The notes: a model not told the origin generated them from the letters alone. 50,880 nt of DNA from Paraburkholderia ribeironis (GCF_900019265.1 NZ_CYGX02000063.1:1-50880), one strand, 5' to 3'. Positions 9,198 through 18,270 are shown, counted from the stretch's first letter. A program made the numbers and translations.

Positions 9198-9782
9198 TCA
9201 GACGATCCGGGCCGCTTCGTCGAACGAGAAGCGCGGGCCGCGTGCGTGCAGCTTCGACGGGTCGCCGTAGCCGAGATTGATCAGGAAGTTCGACTTCACC
9301 GTCGTGCCGGCAAAGAACGCGTCGTCGACCTTGGCGCCGTCGAAGCCCGACATCGGACCCGTGTCGAGACCGAGCGCGCGGGCCGCGAGAATCAGATAGC
9401 CGCCTTGCAGCGTGGAATTGCGAAACGCGGTATCCGCGATCGCCTTGTCGTTGCCGACGAACCAGCTGCGCGCGTCCGCATGCGGAAACAATTTCGGCAG
9501 ATGCTCGTAAAACGCCATATCCATCCCGACGATCACCGTGACCGGCGCCGCCATCGTCTTGTCGAGATTGCCTGCCGACAAAGCCGGGCGCAGCTTTTCC
9601 TTGGCTTGCGGCGTCTTGACGAAAACGAAGCGGCCCGGGCTCGAATTGGCCGAGGTCGGGCCGAGCAGCGCCAGTTCGGTGAGCTGCCTGAGCATGGCAT
9701 CGTCGACTGGTTTGGGCTGCCAGCCGTTATGCGTGCGCGCTTCACGAAAAAGTTGATCGAGCGCCTGATCGGAAAGGGTCAT
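9198..9782 (-). CDS. RutE/HadB-type nitroreductase family oxidoreductase
   Basis: 194 residues from the ATG at 9782 (MTLSDQALDQLFREARTHNG), close to the 196 residues of E. coli RutE; the in-frame extension upstream has no homologous look. Family motifs for FMN-dependent nitroreductases are present: PTSANSSPGRFVFV near 35-50, GYLILAARALGLDTGPMSGF near 130-150, and NFLINLGYGDP near 168-180. RutE-type enzymes reduce malonic semialdehyde with NAD(P)H; no other rut genes are nearby, so the substrate here is open. Divergent from the AlkB gene, with a 140-base shared promoter region. Confidence 0.87.
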   Translation of the reverse strand: MTLSDQALDQLFREARTHNGWQPKPVDDAMLRQLTELALLGPTSANSSPGRFVFVKTPQAKEKLRPALSAGNLDKTMAAPVTVIVGMDMAFYEHLPKLFPHADARSWFVGNDKAIADTAFRNSTLQGGYLILAARALGLDTGPMSGFDGAKVDDAFFAGTTVKSNFLINLGYGDPSKLHARGPRFSFDEAARIV

Positions 9783-9922
9783 GATGGTGGTCCGTTGAAA
9801 ATCAGAAGTGAGACTGGAATAACAGCGCAACCTGTGCGGATGAGCGTATTCGCCGTTGCCGCCATAATAGCCAGGGTTCCCGCCCACGCTCGCTTTGCCC
9901 GCACGATCGCATCCAGACACTC

Positions 9923-10528
9923 ATGACCGATCTTTTCGACCACCTGCCGACGCCCGAGGTCGACTGGTATCCCGACTGGCTCACGCCCGACGCGGCGGCG
10001 CAGGCGTTGACGCAACTGATCGACGAAGTGCAATGGCGTCAGGACATGATCGGCACGCCCGCCGGCCGCGTGCCGCTGCCGCGTCTGACCGCGTGGCAGG
10101 GCGAGCCGGACGCGGTGTACGTCTACTCGGGCATTCGCAACGTGCCCCAGCCGTGGACGCCTGCCGTCGCGCAGCTCAAGGCCGCCGCCGAGGCTGTCTG
10201 CGGCGCGCGCTTCAACAGCGTGCTGATCAACCGCTACCGCAGCGGCAACGACAGCATGGGCTGGCACGCGGACCGCGAACCCGAGCTCGGCGCCCGGCCG
10301 GTGATCGCGTCGGTCAGCCTGGGCGTCGCGCGCACTTTCGATTTGCGACACAACAAGACCGGCGTCGTGCAGTCCTATTCGCTGAAGGGCGGCAGTCTGC
10401 TGGTGATGAAGGGCGACACGCAGGCACAGTGGCGGCATCGGGTGCCGAAGGAGCCGCGCGTGAGTGGCGAGCGTATCAACCTGACGTTTCGCTGGGTGAC
10501 GCCGCGAGCGGTCGCGGCTGCCCAGTGA
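9923..10528 (+). CDS. AlkB-type 2-oxoglutarate/Fe(II) dioxygenase
   Basis: 201 residues from ATG 9923. The complete iron site is visible as H115-x-D117 (GWHADREPELG) and H172 (QWRHRVPK). The 2-oxoglutarate-binding arginine pattern R184-x-N186-x-T-F-R190 follows near the C-terminus. NRYRSGNDSMGWHAD is the typical core. Enzymes of this family remove alkyl groups from DNA/RNA bases by oxidative demethylation, using oxygen and 2-oxoglutarate. Monocistronic and divergent from the nitroreductase gene. Length and motif spacing are close to the ALKBH2-like bacterial branch. Confidence 0.92.
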   Translation: MTDLFDHLPTPEVDWYPDWLTPDAAAQALTQLIDEVQWRQDMIGTPAGRVPLPRLTAWQGEPDAVYVYSGIRNVPQPWTPAVAQLKAAAEAVCGARFNSVLINRYRSGNDSMGWHADREPELGARPVIASVSLGVARTFDLRHNKTGVVQSYSLKGGSLLVMKGDTQAQWRHRVPKEPRVSGERINLTFRWVTPRAVAAAQ

Positions 10529-10676
10529 GTCATCCAATCGGACGGGCACCGGCTTGTCCGGTGGTTCAGCGGCGGGCTCCACTCAGCACATCAACGCCCG
10601 GTCGTGCCGCCGCGCTGCGTGCGTTTCACGCCCAACAAACTAGCGCTCATTTCCCGCCATATCGATCCCGCGCGCT

Positions 10677-10714
10677 ATACCAAAATTGGTATCGTCGATG
10701 CGAATCATATGATT
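10677..10714. promoter_or_regulatory. two palindromic operator candidates before the sugar ABC operon
   Basis: ATACCAA-AA-TTGGTAT (10677-10692) is a perfect 7-bp inverted repeat. Ten bases on, AATCATATGATT (10703-10714) is a perfect 12-bp palindrome. They lie 113-150 bases upstream of the binding-protein start, where a repressor or activator of sugar uptake would be expected. No regulator gene is adjacent, so the protein must be encoded elsewhere. Confidence 0.55.
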
Positions 10715-10826
10715 GGACGGGTAACGCCTCACACAGTACGCTACATCACGATCCATGCACCGTACGGGCCGCAAGCGCTGGGCAGGTTCGCTGGGTCGCC
10801 TACACAACAACGAACAGGAGACAGTC

Positions 10827-11813
10827 ATGGCGAATACACGACGTGCCGCGTGTCGTGCGTTGGGCGCAATCGCACTTTCCGCGGGCATCGGCGCGCTGAC
10901 GCTGGCTACGCCGGGCGCTTTCGCGCAAGACAAACAGATTACCCTCGGCTTCGCGCAGGTTGGCGCAGAAAGCGCATGGCGAACCGCCAACACCGAATCG
11001 ATCAAGTCCGCCGCAGCGGACGCGAAGATCAAGCTCAAATTCTCCGACGGGCAGCAGAAGCAGGAAAACCAGATCAAGGCGATCCGCTCGTACATCGCGC
11101 AGAAAGTGGATGTGATCGCATTTTCGCCGGTCGTCGAATCCGGTTGGGAACCCGTGTTGCGCGAAGCGAAAGCCGCGAATATTCCGGTGATTCTCACCGA
11201 CCGCAACATCGACGTGAAAGACACATCGCTGTATGTGACGATGATTGGTTCCGACTTCCTGGAAGAAGGTCGGCGCGGCGGCCATTGGCTCGCTGAGCAC
11301 TATAAGGACGACAAAGGGCCGATCAACATCGCCGAACTTCAGGGCACGGTCGGCTCGGCACCTGCCAACGACCGGCACTCCGGTCTGATCGAAGTGATCA
11401 AGAGCGATCCCAAGTTCAAAATCATCGCGTCGCAAAGCGGTGATTTCACACTGGCCGGCGGCAAGCAGGTCATGGAAGCGTTTATAAAAACCTATGGGAA
11501 TAAAATTAACGTAGTTTATGCGCATAACGACGATATGGCGCTCGGTGCCATCCAGGCCATGGAAGAGGCCGGCATGCATCCGGGCAAGGACCCCATCGTC
11601 GTTTCGTTCGATGCGACCAAAGGCGGCTTCCAGGCGATGGCCGCGGGCAAGATGAACGTGGATGTGGAGTGCAGCCCATTGCTCGGGCCGCAGTTGATGT
11701 CCGCGGTGAAGGACGTCGTGGCCGGCAAGCCGTTGCCCAAGCGCATCCTGACGGAAGAGACCGTCTTCCCGATGAGCGTTGCCGCGCAGACTCTGCCGAC
11801 GCGCAAGTACTGA
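10827..11813 (+). CDS. ytfQ: sugar ABC transporter periplasmic binding protein (YtfQ type)
   Basis: 328 residues from ATG 10827, with the SD CAGGAG 8-9 nt upstream. A signal peptide ends at AFA-QDK (about residue 34). The mature protein closely follows E. coli YtfQ, the galactofuranose-binding protein: 'GFAQVGAESAWRTANTESIK', 'SDGQQKQENQIKAIRSYIAQ', 'DRNIDVKDTSLYVTMIGSDF', 'ELQGTVGSAPANDR', 'VYAHNDDMALGAIQAMEEAG'. It delivers a furanose or pyranose sugar to the YtfR/YtfT/YjfF importer encoded downstream. First gene of the operon; a strong hairpin after it probably keeps its expression above that of the membrane genes. Exact sugar not certain. Confidence 0.92.
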   Translation: MANTRRAACRALGAIALSAGIGALTLATPGAFAQDKQITLGFAQVGAESAWRTANTESIKSAAADAKIKLKFSDGQQKQENQIKAIRSYIAQKVDVIAFSPVVESGWEPVLREAKAANIPVILTDRNIDVKDTSLYVTMIGSDFLEEGRRGGHWLAEHYKDDKGPINIAELQGTVGSAPANDRHSGLIEVIKSDPKFKIIASQSGDFTLAGGKQVMEAFIKTYGNKINVVYAHNDDMALGAIQAMEEAGMHPGKDPIVVSFDATKGGFQAMAAGKMNVDVECSPLLGPQLMSAVKDVVAGKPLPKRILTEETVFPMSVAAQTLPTRKY

Positions 11814-11840
11814 GGCGAACTATCAGGTTGTCCTAACGAA

Positions 11841-11862
11841 GGGCGCCGCTCACGCGGCGCCC
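11841..11862 (+). terminator. intercistronic hairpin after the binding-protein gene
   Basis: GGGCGCCGC (11841-11849) pairs perfectly with GCGGCGCCC (11854-11862), loop TCAC, no T-run. It lies in the 190-base gap between binding-protein and ATPase genes. Such hairpins commonly stabilise the upstream transcript or attenuate read-through, giving excess binding protein. Confidence 0.65.
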
Positions 11863-12004
11863 GGGAGATGCACAGTACGGACAGATCGAACAGGTTTCTC
11901 CAGTGGTGCCTGGCCGCCCGCGTTGCTTCGGCAGCGGGCGGTCTCTTTTCAGATGAACGCCACCGGAGCCTGCCGAACCACGCATAGCCGATCGAGCGAG
12001 GTCC

Positions 12005-13648
12005 ATGACCCATCCCGCTTCAGAACCGAATCAGCCGGTGCATCACGGCGCGCTCGCGCCGGGCGCGAGTGGCACCGGGCGCGCCGTATCTTTGCCCGAA
12101 CCCCTTCTCGCCACCTCTGGCGTCAGCAGGACATTCCCCGGCGTGAAGGCGCTGCAGCAGGTCGATTTCCGTCTCTTTCCCGGCGAGATTCATACGTTGA
12201 TGGGACAGAACGGCGCCGGCAAATCCACCTTGATCAACGTGCTCACCGGCGTGGTCGCGCCGGATGCCGGCACGATCCGCCTCGGCGGCGAGGTGGTCGC
12301 TTTCGCGTCGCCGCAGGAGGCCGAAGCGGCCGGCGTGCGCACGCTCTATCAGGAAGTGAACCTGTGCCCGAACCTGTCGGTGGCGGAGAATATTTTCGCC
12401 GGACGGCAGCCGCGCCGCTTCGGCGCGATCGACTGGCCCGACATCAAGCGGCGCGCCCAGGCCGCGCTGGCGCGTCTGGATGTGACGCTCGACGTGACGC
12501 GCTCGCTCGACGCGTATCCGATCGCCGTGCAGCAGATGGTGGCGATCGCGCGGGCGCTGTCGGTCGACGCCCGCGTGCTGATTCTCGACGAGCCGACTTC
12601 GAGTCTCGACGACAGCGAAGTCGCGCAGCTTTTCAAAATACTTCGGCATCTTAAGCAATCGGGCATCGCGATTCTGTTCGTCACGCATTTCATCGAACAG
12701 ACCTACGCGATCTCCGACCGCATTACGGTGATGCGCAACGGCGAGCGCGAAGGCGAATACCTCGCGCGTGATCTGCCGGCCGATCAGCTGGTGTCGAAGA
12801 TGGTCGGCCACGAGCGCATGAGCGCGCGTTTGCGCGAAGCCGCCCACGAAGGGCACGCCGCGCACGCCGCGCACGACTCCCACGAAGATGCGCAGGACGC
12901 ACAGGACGCACAGGCGGGTCAGCCGTTCGTCGAGCTGCGCGGCGTCGGACGGCGCGGCACGCTTCAGCCCATCGACCTCGAGGTTCAGCCCGGGCAGATT
13001 CTCGGTCTCGCCGGCTTGCTCGGCTCGGGCCGCACGGAAACCGCGCGCCTGCTGTTCGGCGCGGACCGCGCGGACAGCGGCACGATGCTTGTGGAAGGGC
13101 AACCGGTGCGGCTACGTTCGCCACGCGATGCGGTCCATCACCGCATCGGCTATTGCGCGGAAGACCGCAAGAAAGAGGGCATCGTCGCCGAGCTGTCGAT
13201 CCGCGAAAATATCATGCTGGCGCTACAGGCGCGGCGCGGCTGGTTGCGCAAGATCAGCCGGCAGCGCGCCCGCGAGCTGGCCGATCTGTGGATCGAGCGG
13301 CTCGGCATCAAGGCCGCGGACGCCGAGCAGCCGATCGCCCTGCTGTCCGGCGGCAACCAGCAGAAAGCGCTGCTGGCGCGCTGGCTCGCGACCGATCCCA
13401 AGCTGCTGATTCTCGACGAACCCACGCGCGGTATCGACGTCGCCGCCAAGTTCGACATCATGGATCGCCTGCTCGCGCTGTGCGCGAATGGTCTGAGCAT
13501 CCTGTTCATTTCGTCGGAAATCGGCGAGGTGCTGCGGGTCAGCCATCGCGTCGCGGTGCTGCGCGACCGTCGCAAGATCGCGGAGGTCGCCGGCAAGGCA
13601 TCGAACGAGGACAACATCTATCGACTCATCGCGGGGAGCGGCGAATGA
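12005..13648 (+). CDS. ytfR: sugar ABC transporter ATP-binding protein, two fused nucleotide-binding domains (YtfR type)
   Basis: 547 residues from ATG 12005. First ATPase domain: Walker A GQNGAGKST near residue 65, Walker B VLILDEPTSSLDD near 195, with a degenerate signature (YPIAVQQMVAIARAL) typical of this family. Second domain: degenerate P-loop (GLLGSGRTETARLLFG), signature LSGGNQQKALLARWL, Walker B LLILDEPTRGID. The domains are joined by a His/Ala/Asp/Gln-rich linker of about 25 residues near 280-305 (GHAAHAAHDSHEDAQDAQDA), encoded by short DNA repeats and not usual for YtfR. Stop overlaps the next start (ATGA). Confidence 0.92.
   Translation: MTHPASEPNQPVHHGALAPGASGTGRAVSLPEPLLATSGVSRTFPGVKALQQVDFRLFPGEIHTLMGQNGAGKSTLINVLTGVVAPDAGTIRLGGEVVAFASPQEAEAAGVRTLYQEVNLCPNLSVAENIFAGRQPRRFGAIDWPDIKRRAQAALARLDVTLDVTRSLDAYPIAVQQMVAIARALSVDARVLILDEPTSSLDDSEVAQLFKILRHLKQSGIAILFVTHFIEQTYAISDRITVMRNGEREGEYLARDLPADQLVSKMVGHERMSARLREAAHEGHAAHAAHDSHEDAQDAQDAQAGQPFVELRGVGRRGTLQPIDLEVQPGQILGLAGLLGSGRTETARLLFGADRADSGTMLVEGQPVRLRSPRDAVHHRIGYCAEDRKKEGIVAELSIRENIMLALQARRGWLRKISRQRARELADLWIERLGIKAADAEQPIALLSGGNQQKALLARWLATDPKLLILDEPTRGIDVAAKFDIMDRLLALCANGLSILFISSEIGEVLRVSHRVAVLRDRRKIAEVAGKASNEDNIYRLIAGSGE
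12856..12914. repeat. short in-frame tandem repeats in the ytfR linker
   Basis: Units of CACGCCGCG and GACGCACAG repeat in frame and encode the His-Ala and Asp-Ala-Gln runs that link the two ATPase domains. Their length can change by slippage without breaking the reading frame. Confidence 0.65.
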
Positions 13649-14688
13649 AGCTATCGAACTGGTTCGCCCGTGACGGCGTCGAGCGTCCGTTGCTCTGGCC
13701 GTGCGTCACGCTCGCGTTGCTGTGCATCCTGAACCTGTGGGTCAATCCGCATTTCCTGTCGCTGCGCATGCTCGACGGCCATCTGTTCGGCGCGCCGATC
13801 GACGTGCTGAATCGCGCCGCGCCGCTGGTGCTCGTCGCGATCGGCATGACGCTCGTGATCGCGACGCGCGGCATCGACATTTCGGTCGGCGCGGTGGTGG
13901 CGATCGCGGGCGCCGCCGCAGCCACGATCCTCGCGACGCAACCCGTGCCGGGCGCGGGGTTGATCGTGCAGGCGCTGGTGGCCGCGTTGCTCGTCGGCTT
14001 GCTGAGCGGCATGTGGAACGGCCTGCTGGTGTCGTTCGTCGGCATGCAGCCGATCATCGCCACGTTGATCCTGATGGTCGCCGGTCGTGGCATCGCGCAG
14101 TTGCTGACAGCCGGGCAGATCATTCCGATCGGCGCGGCCGGCTATCTGTTCGTCGGCGGCGGCTACTGGCTCGGCGTGCCCTGTTCGGTCTGGATCGCCA
14201 CGGTGGCCGTGCTGGCTACCGCCGCGCTCGTCGAAGGGACGGCGCTCGGGCTTTTCATTCGCGCGATCGGCGTCAATCCGGTCGCGACGCGTCTGGTCGG
14301 CCTGCGCTCCAAGGCGCTCGTGTTCGCGGTGTACAGCTTCTCGGGTTTGACCGCCGCGATGGCCGGCATCCTGATCAGCTCGAATGTGCGCAGCGCCGAC
14401 GGCAACAATGCCGGCCTGCTGCTCGAACTCGACGCGATTCTCGCGGTGACGCTCGGCGGCACGTCGCTGCTCGGCGGCCGCTTCAGTTTCGCGGGCACGG
14501 TGCTCGGCGCGCTGATCATCCAGACGCTGACCTATACGACGTATTCGATTGGCGTGCCGCCCGAAGCGACGCTCGTCGTCAAGGCGGCGGTGGTGCTCGC
14601 GGTCAGCGTGATCCAGTCGCCGGCGGCGCGTGCGCTGGCGATGTCGGTCGGAAGCTCGATCATCAGGCAACGCGGGGTGGCACGATGA
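13645..14688 (+). CDS. ytfT: sugar ABC transporter permease (YtfT type)
   Basis: 347 residues; start ATG 13645 overlaps the ATPase stop by ATGA. About nine to ten membrane helices in the BPD_transp_2 pattern. Visible family blocks: AAPLVLVAIGMTLVIATRGI-DISVGAV near residues 53-80, GMQPIIATLILMVAGRGIAQ near 132-151, and AILAVTLGGTSLLGGRFS near 260-277. It pairs with the YjfF-type permease encoded immediately downstream to form the heterodimeric inner-membrane channel. Stop and next start overlap (ATGA at 14685). Confidence 0.92.
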   Translation: MKLSNWFARDGVERPLLWPCVTLALLCILNLWVNPHFLSLRMLDGHLFGAPIDVLNRAAPLVLVAIGMTLVIATRGIDISVGAVVAIAGAAAATILATQPVPGAGLIVQALVAALLVGLLSGMWNGLLVSFVGMQPIIATLILMVAGRGIAQLLTAGQIIPIGAAGYLFVGGGYWLGVPCSVWIATVAVLATAALVEGTALGLFIRAIGVNPVATRLVGLRSKALVFAVYSFSGLTAAMAGILISSNVRSADGNNAGLLLELDAILAVTLGGTSLLGGRFSFAGTVLGALIIQTLTYTTYSIGVPPEATLVVKAAVVLAVSVIQSPAARALAMSVGSSIIRQRGVAR

Positions 14689-15785
14689 AACGACTGCTCG
14701 AAGCGTTGGCCCGTGTCGTCGATCCGCGCACGCTGCCGATCGCCGTCACGATCCTGCTGTTCTGCGCGCTGTTCGGTTTCGGCTCGGTGATGTACACCGG
14801 CTTCTTCTCGGGGCAGGTGCTGCTCGATCTGCTGGTCGACAACGCGTTTCTGCTGATCGTCGCGATCGGCATGACCTTCGTGATCGTGTCCGGCGGCATC
14901 GATCTGTCGGTGGGCTCGGTGGTCGCGCTGACGACCATCGTCGAGGCGGTGCTGGCCGAGCACATGCATCTGTCCGTCTGGGTAATCATCCCGATCGTGC
15001 TGCTGATGGGTACGGTGTTCGGCGTCGTGCAGGGCGCGCTGATTCACTTCTTTCGCCTGCAGGCGTTCATCGTGACGCTGGCCGGCATGTTCTTCGCACG
15101 CGGCCTGTGTTTCCTGATCACCACGCAGTCGATCACCATCAGCGATCCGACGTTCCAGAAGATCTCGGCGTACCGCCTGAACATCGGCATCGGCTCCGTG
15201 ACGGCGAATGTACTGATCGCGCTGGTGACGCTCGCCGCCGCGATCTACGTCGCGCACTTCACGCGTTTCGGCCGCAACGTGTACGCGATTGGCGGTAACC
15301 CGCGTTCGGCGTTGCTGATGGGCCTGCCGGTCGCGCACACGCGCATTGGCGTATATGGGCTGAGCGGCTTCTGTTCCGCGCTCGGCGGCGCGGTGTTCAC
15401 CTTCTACGTGCTGTCGGGCTACGGCCTGCAGGGGCAGGGCATGGAGCTCGACGCGATCGCGGCCACCGTGATCGGCGGCACGCTGCTCACGGGCGGTGTG
15501 GGCTACGTGATCGGCTCGCTGTTCGGCGTCGGCATACTCGGCACGATCCAGGCGCTGATCACATTCGACGGCACGCTCAGCTCGTGGTGGACGCGCATCG
15601 TGATCGGCGCGCTGCTGTGCGCGTTCTGCTTGTTGCAACGGCTGATCGAGCGGCATGCGAAGTCGGTGGGGCGTACCGGCGGCACCGGCGCAGTGGCGAC
15701 CACCGGACGTGAACGACCGCATAGCGACACGTCGACGACGGCGTCGGATTCGCAAGTGCTTGGACGCGCGCCGGAACAGGCATGA
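14685..15785 (+). CDS. yjfF: sugar ABC transporter permease (YjfF type)
   Basis: 366 residues; ATG 14685 overlaps the upstream stop. Membrane pattern as for the sister permease, with NAFLLIVAIGMTFVIVSGGI-DLSVGSVVAL near 54-85, LQAFIVTLAGMFFARGLCFL near 123-142, and IAATVIGGTLLTGGVGYVIG near 261-280. A hydrophilic C-terminal tail of about 40 residues (from about 326, rich in Thr/Gly/Ser/Ala) goes beyond the usual E. coli YjfF length of about 330. Last gene of the importer operon; a hairpin follows. Confidence 0.92.
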   Translation: MKRLLEALARVVDPRTLPIAVTILLFCALFGFGSVMYTGFFSGQVLLDLLVDNAFLLIVAIGMTFVIVSGGIDLSVGSVVALTTIVEAVLAEHMHLSVWVIIPIVLLMGTVFGVVQGALIHFFRLQAFIVTLAGMFFARGLCFLITTQSITISDPTFQKISAYRLNIGIGSVTANVLIALVTLAAAIYVAHFTRFGRNVYAIGGNPRSALLMGLPVAHTRIGVYGLSGFCSALGGAVFTFYVLSGYGLQGQGMELDAIAATVIGGTLLTGGVGYVIGSLFGVGILGTIQALITFDGTLSSWWTRIVIGALLCAFCLLQRLIERHAKSVGRTGGTGAVATTGRERPHSDTSTTASDSQVLGRAPEQA

Positions 15786-15790
15786 TCGCG

Positions 15791-15827
15791 CGGCGTGCGC
15801 ACCGTTGTGGGCACGGCGCGCACGCCG
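15791..15827. terminator. hairpin between convergent operons
   Basis: CGGCGTGCGC (15791-15800) pairs exactly with GCGCACGCCG (15818-15827). It lies between the end of the sugar operon (15785) and the end of the malonate decarboxylase operon (15828), so it can terminate both. Confidence 0.65.
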
Positions 15828-16760
15828 TCAATCTGTAGCGAGGCGTCTTCGGGCCGTCGCCACGAGCCGGCCAAACGCGAAGGCGCTGGCAGCGAGCGCG
15901 GTGCTGTCCGGAACGTGATCGCGCACGATGTGCGTCAACACCTCGCCTGGCGGCGCTTCGATCAGCACGCGGGCACCCATTTCCTGCATCGCCGTGACCG
16001 CGTCGAACCAGCGCACGGTGTAGCGCATGTTGGTCGCCAGATCGTCGCGGATCGCATCCGCCGTGTACAAAGGCCGGCCGCCGCGATTGCCGACGTAGAC
16101 GCTGTGCGGTGCGTGAAACGGCAACTCGCGTGCAAAGGCGAGCAGTTCGTCGGTGGCGTGCGCGAGCAGTTCGCAATGCGACGGCACGCTCACCGCGAGC
16201 CGCGTGGCCTTGCGCGCGCCGGCCGCCAGCGCGCGGGCGATGAAGGCGTCCAGCGCATCGTTGCTGCCCGCCATCACGATCTGCCGCGGCGCATTCACAT
16301 TGCCGATATAGACGCGCTGCCGGTCCTCATCCGCATGCCGCGCGGCGAGTGTTTCCAGTTGATGCTCGGTCAAACCCGAGATTGCCGCCAGACCATAACC
16401 CGATGGATACGCGGCCTCCATTAACTCGGCGCGCCGCCGTACCATCTTCAACGCGTGATCGAACCGCAGCGCGCCGCAACTCACCGCCGCCGCATACGCA
16501 CCAACCGACAAGCCCGCGCTGATGTCCGCCGTGAGTTGTTCGTCGGCGAGCGCGCGCGCCACGGCCACGCCCGCGATCGTCAAGCTGATCTGCACTGCGA
16601 CGGTCGAGCGCAACGCGTCCAGCGTATCCAGCGTCAGGACATCGGCGCCAATTACCTGGGAGGCCTCATCAAACGTGTCGCGCACCGCGCGATGTTGCGG
16701 CAGACGGTGCAGGAAGCCGTCGGTCTGCGCGCCCTGGCCGGGGAATAGCAGCGCGAGCAT
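15828..16760 (-). CDS. mdcH: malonyl-CoA:ACP transacylase of malonate decarboxylase
   Basis: 310 residues from the ATG at 16760 (MLALLFPGQGAQTDGF), which overlaps the mdcG stop as TAATG; longer in-frame starts run into mdcG. FabD-like fold: the GQGAQ block at 8-12 and the nucleophile elbow GLSVG with S85. It moves malonyl from malonyl-CoA onto the MdcC carrier and so primes the decarboxylase cycle. Last gene of the gntR-mdcABCDEGH transcript. Confidence 0.9.
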   Translation of the reverse strand: MLALLFPGQGAQTDGFLHRLPQHRAVRDTFDEASQVIGADVLTLDTLDALRSTVAVQISLTIAGVAVARALADEQLTADISAGLSVGAYAAAVSCGALRFDHALKMVRRRAELMEAAYPSGYGLAAISGLTEHQLETLAARHADEDRQRVYIGNVNAPRQIVMAGSNDALDAFIARALAAGARKATRLAVSVPSHCELLAHATDELLAFARELPFHAPHSVYVGNRGGRPLYTADAIRDDLATNMRYTVRWFDAVTAMQEMGARVLIEAPPGEVLTHIVRDHVPDSTALAASAFAFGRLVATARRRLATD

Positions 16761-17455
16761 TACGCGTAGCCGCCGCGAGCGATCGCCCACGGATCGGCGA
16801 CCAGCTGCGGGCCGCTTGCATGGCGCGCCATCACGCGCGCTTTGCCCGTGGCCCACTCGACCAGCGCGACGCCGCCCGCGGGCGTGTCGAGTTGCGCGTC
16901 CACACGAATGCCGACGCGTTGAGCGAGCGCTTGCAGGTACTCGGCCAGTTCACGGGCAAGGTCGTGCGCGAGCGGTGCGGGCGTGCGGATCAGCAAATCG
17001 AGATCGCTCGACCCGGTCACGGTCGGCGTTCGTGTGGCCAGTTCGAAACCGGCACTGCCCGTTGGTCCCCAAACGAATCCGCGTAGCAGGCTGGCCGCGT
17101 CGCTCCTCAACGCGCAGAGGGCGACGAACGGCGGCAATGCATCGCGTCCGGCTGGCGCGGACGTTTGCACCAACGTCTCCGGCGGCACGGCGGACACGAT
17201 ATCGGTCGACCGTGCCCACGTGCCGTAGCGCTGCGCGCGCTCGACTCCGCGTACGCCGATCGCCACATAGCCTGCCTCGGCCGGCGCGCGTCTGACGACC
17301 GCATACGGCGCGCGCTCGAAAGCCTCGCGAACCCATGCCGGTTCGTCATCGAATGCAGCCAATCGTTTCAGGCACAGCAAGTCGTGCGGCCGCCATCGCG
17401 GGTCGCATGACAACACGCGCGTGGCGACGAACGGCGGGGCCGCGCAAACGCGCAT
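16760..17455 (-). CDS. mdcG: phosphoribosyl-dephospho-CoA transferase (MdcG)
   Basis: 231 residues; ATG 17455 overlaps the mdcE stop by ATGA. MdcG attaches the 2'-(5''-phosphoribosyl)-3'-dephospho-CoA prosthetic group made by MdcB to the serine of the carrier MdcC. Seen: PRWRPHDLL near the N-terminus and the nucleotidyltransferase-like TVTGSSDLDLLIRT, with its two metal-type aspartates, near the middle (about 140-153). Length is a little above the roughly 200-210 usual for the family, because of an alanine/arginine-rich middle. Confidence 0.88.
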   Translation of the reverse strand: MRVCAAPPFVATRVLSCDPRWRPHDLLCLKRLAAFDDEPAWVREAFERAPYAVVRRAPAEAGYVAIGVRGVERAQRYGTWARSTDIVSAVPPETLVQTSAPAGRDALPPFVALCALRSDAASLLRGFVWGPTGSAGFELATRTPTVTGSSDLDLLIRTPAPLAHDLARELAEYLQALAQRVGIRVDAQLDTPAGGVALVEWATGKARVMARHASGPQLVADPWAIARGGYA

Positions 17456-18270
17456 CACTCTGCATCCCATTGTTCGGCGAGCCGCCGGCGCACCTCGATC
17501 GATGCCGCGCGATGCTTGTGCGCCGCAGCCGATTCGAGCCGATGCGCGAGCGTGCGGCCACCCTCGCGTGCGCCGCGAATCTGCTCGCACAGCACCTGAC
17601 GTACCCGTTCGATCTGCGTGGCGTCCGGCGCATCGGCATCGATACCTTCGATCAACTGGTCGAGCAGGCCGAGCTTGGCGAACGACGCCATCGAATACGA
17701 CATCGGCACGATGGTTTCGCCGAGCGCGTCGAGCGCTTCGACCGTGCGGCGCGTGACGCGTGCGGCGGCTTCCTTGCCCATCGCGTGGACCATCGTGCCG
17801 GGCGCGTCGAGCGCGACGATGCGATTGGCCTGGTAGCCGTGCGCGAGGAACGCGCCCGACATCGCCGGCCCGACGATCAGCGCGATCACCGGATGGCCGG
17901 CGTCGCGCGCCGACGCATACGCATCGACGGCGGCCGCGCACGCGAGGTGGATGCCGAGCATTTCCTCGCGATAGCCATACGCCTGGCTTTTCACATCGAC
18001 GATCGCGACGATCGGGCGGCGCGTGCCGCTCGCGGCGTCGAACGCGATTGCTTCGCGCACGGCGCGTGCGAGCCGCCAGCCCTGTTCGAGACCGACCACG
18101 TTATCGATCGCGCGTGGAAAGCGGTTGGCAGGATCGGGCACGACCGTGATGAAGCGCGCGGTCTCGCCGCCGAGCGGCGCATCGCCGCTCCATACGGGCG
18201 CCTTGCCGGCAGGTTCGCCGGCGAGCGCATGGAACCAGCGCGCGCCGCGGCTGATGGAAATGTCGCTCAT
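17455..18270 (-). CDS. mdcE: malonate decarboxylase gamma subunit
   Basis: 271 residues; ATG 18270 overlaps the mdcD stop by ATGA. Carboxyltransferase/crotonase-like fold. Seen: ALAGEPAG near 16-23, DVKSQAYGYREEMLGIHLAC near 113-132, and 'PVIALIVGPAMSGAFLAHGY', a glycine-rich oxyanion-hole segment, near 145-165. With MdcD it forms the catalytic part that decarboxylates malonyl-S-ACP to acetyl-S-ACP in the cytoplasm. Confidence 0.9.
   Translation of the reverse strand: MSDISISRGARWFHALAGEPAGKAPVWSGDAPLGGETARFITVVPDPANRFPRAIDNVVGLEQGWRLARAVREAIAFDAASGTRRPIVAIVDVKSQAYGYREEMLGIHLACAAAVDAYASARDAGHPVIALIVGPAMSGAFLAHGYQANRIVALDAPGTMVHAMGKEAAARVTRRTVEALDALGETIVPMSYSMASFAKLGLLDQLIEGIDADAPDATQIERVRQVLCEQIRGAREGGRTLAHRLESAAAHKHRAASIEVRRRLAEQWDAE

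Noticed and set aside
16522..17295. 257-residue plus-strand ORF over mdcG/mdcH
   Set aside because: Arginine/serine-rich shadow of the coupled mdc genes.
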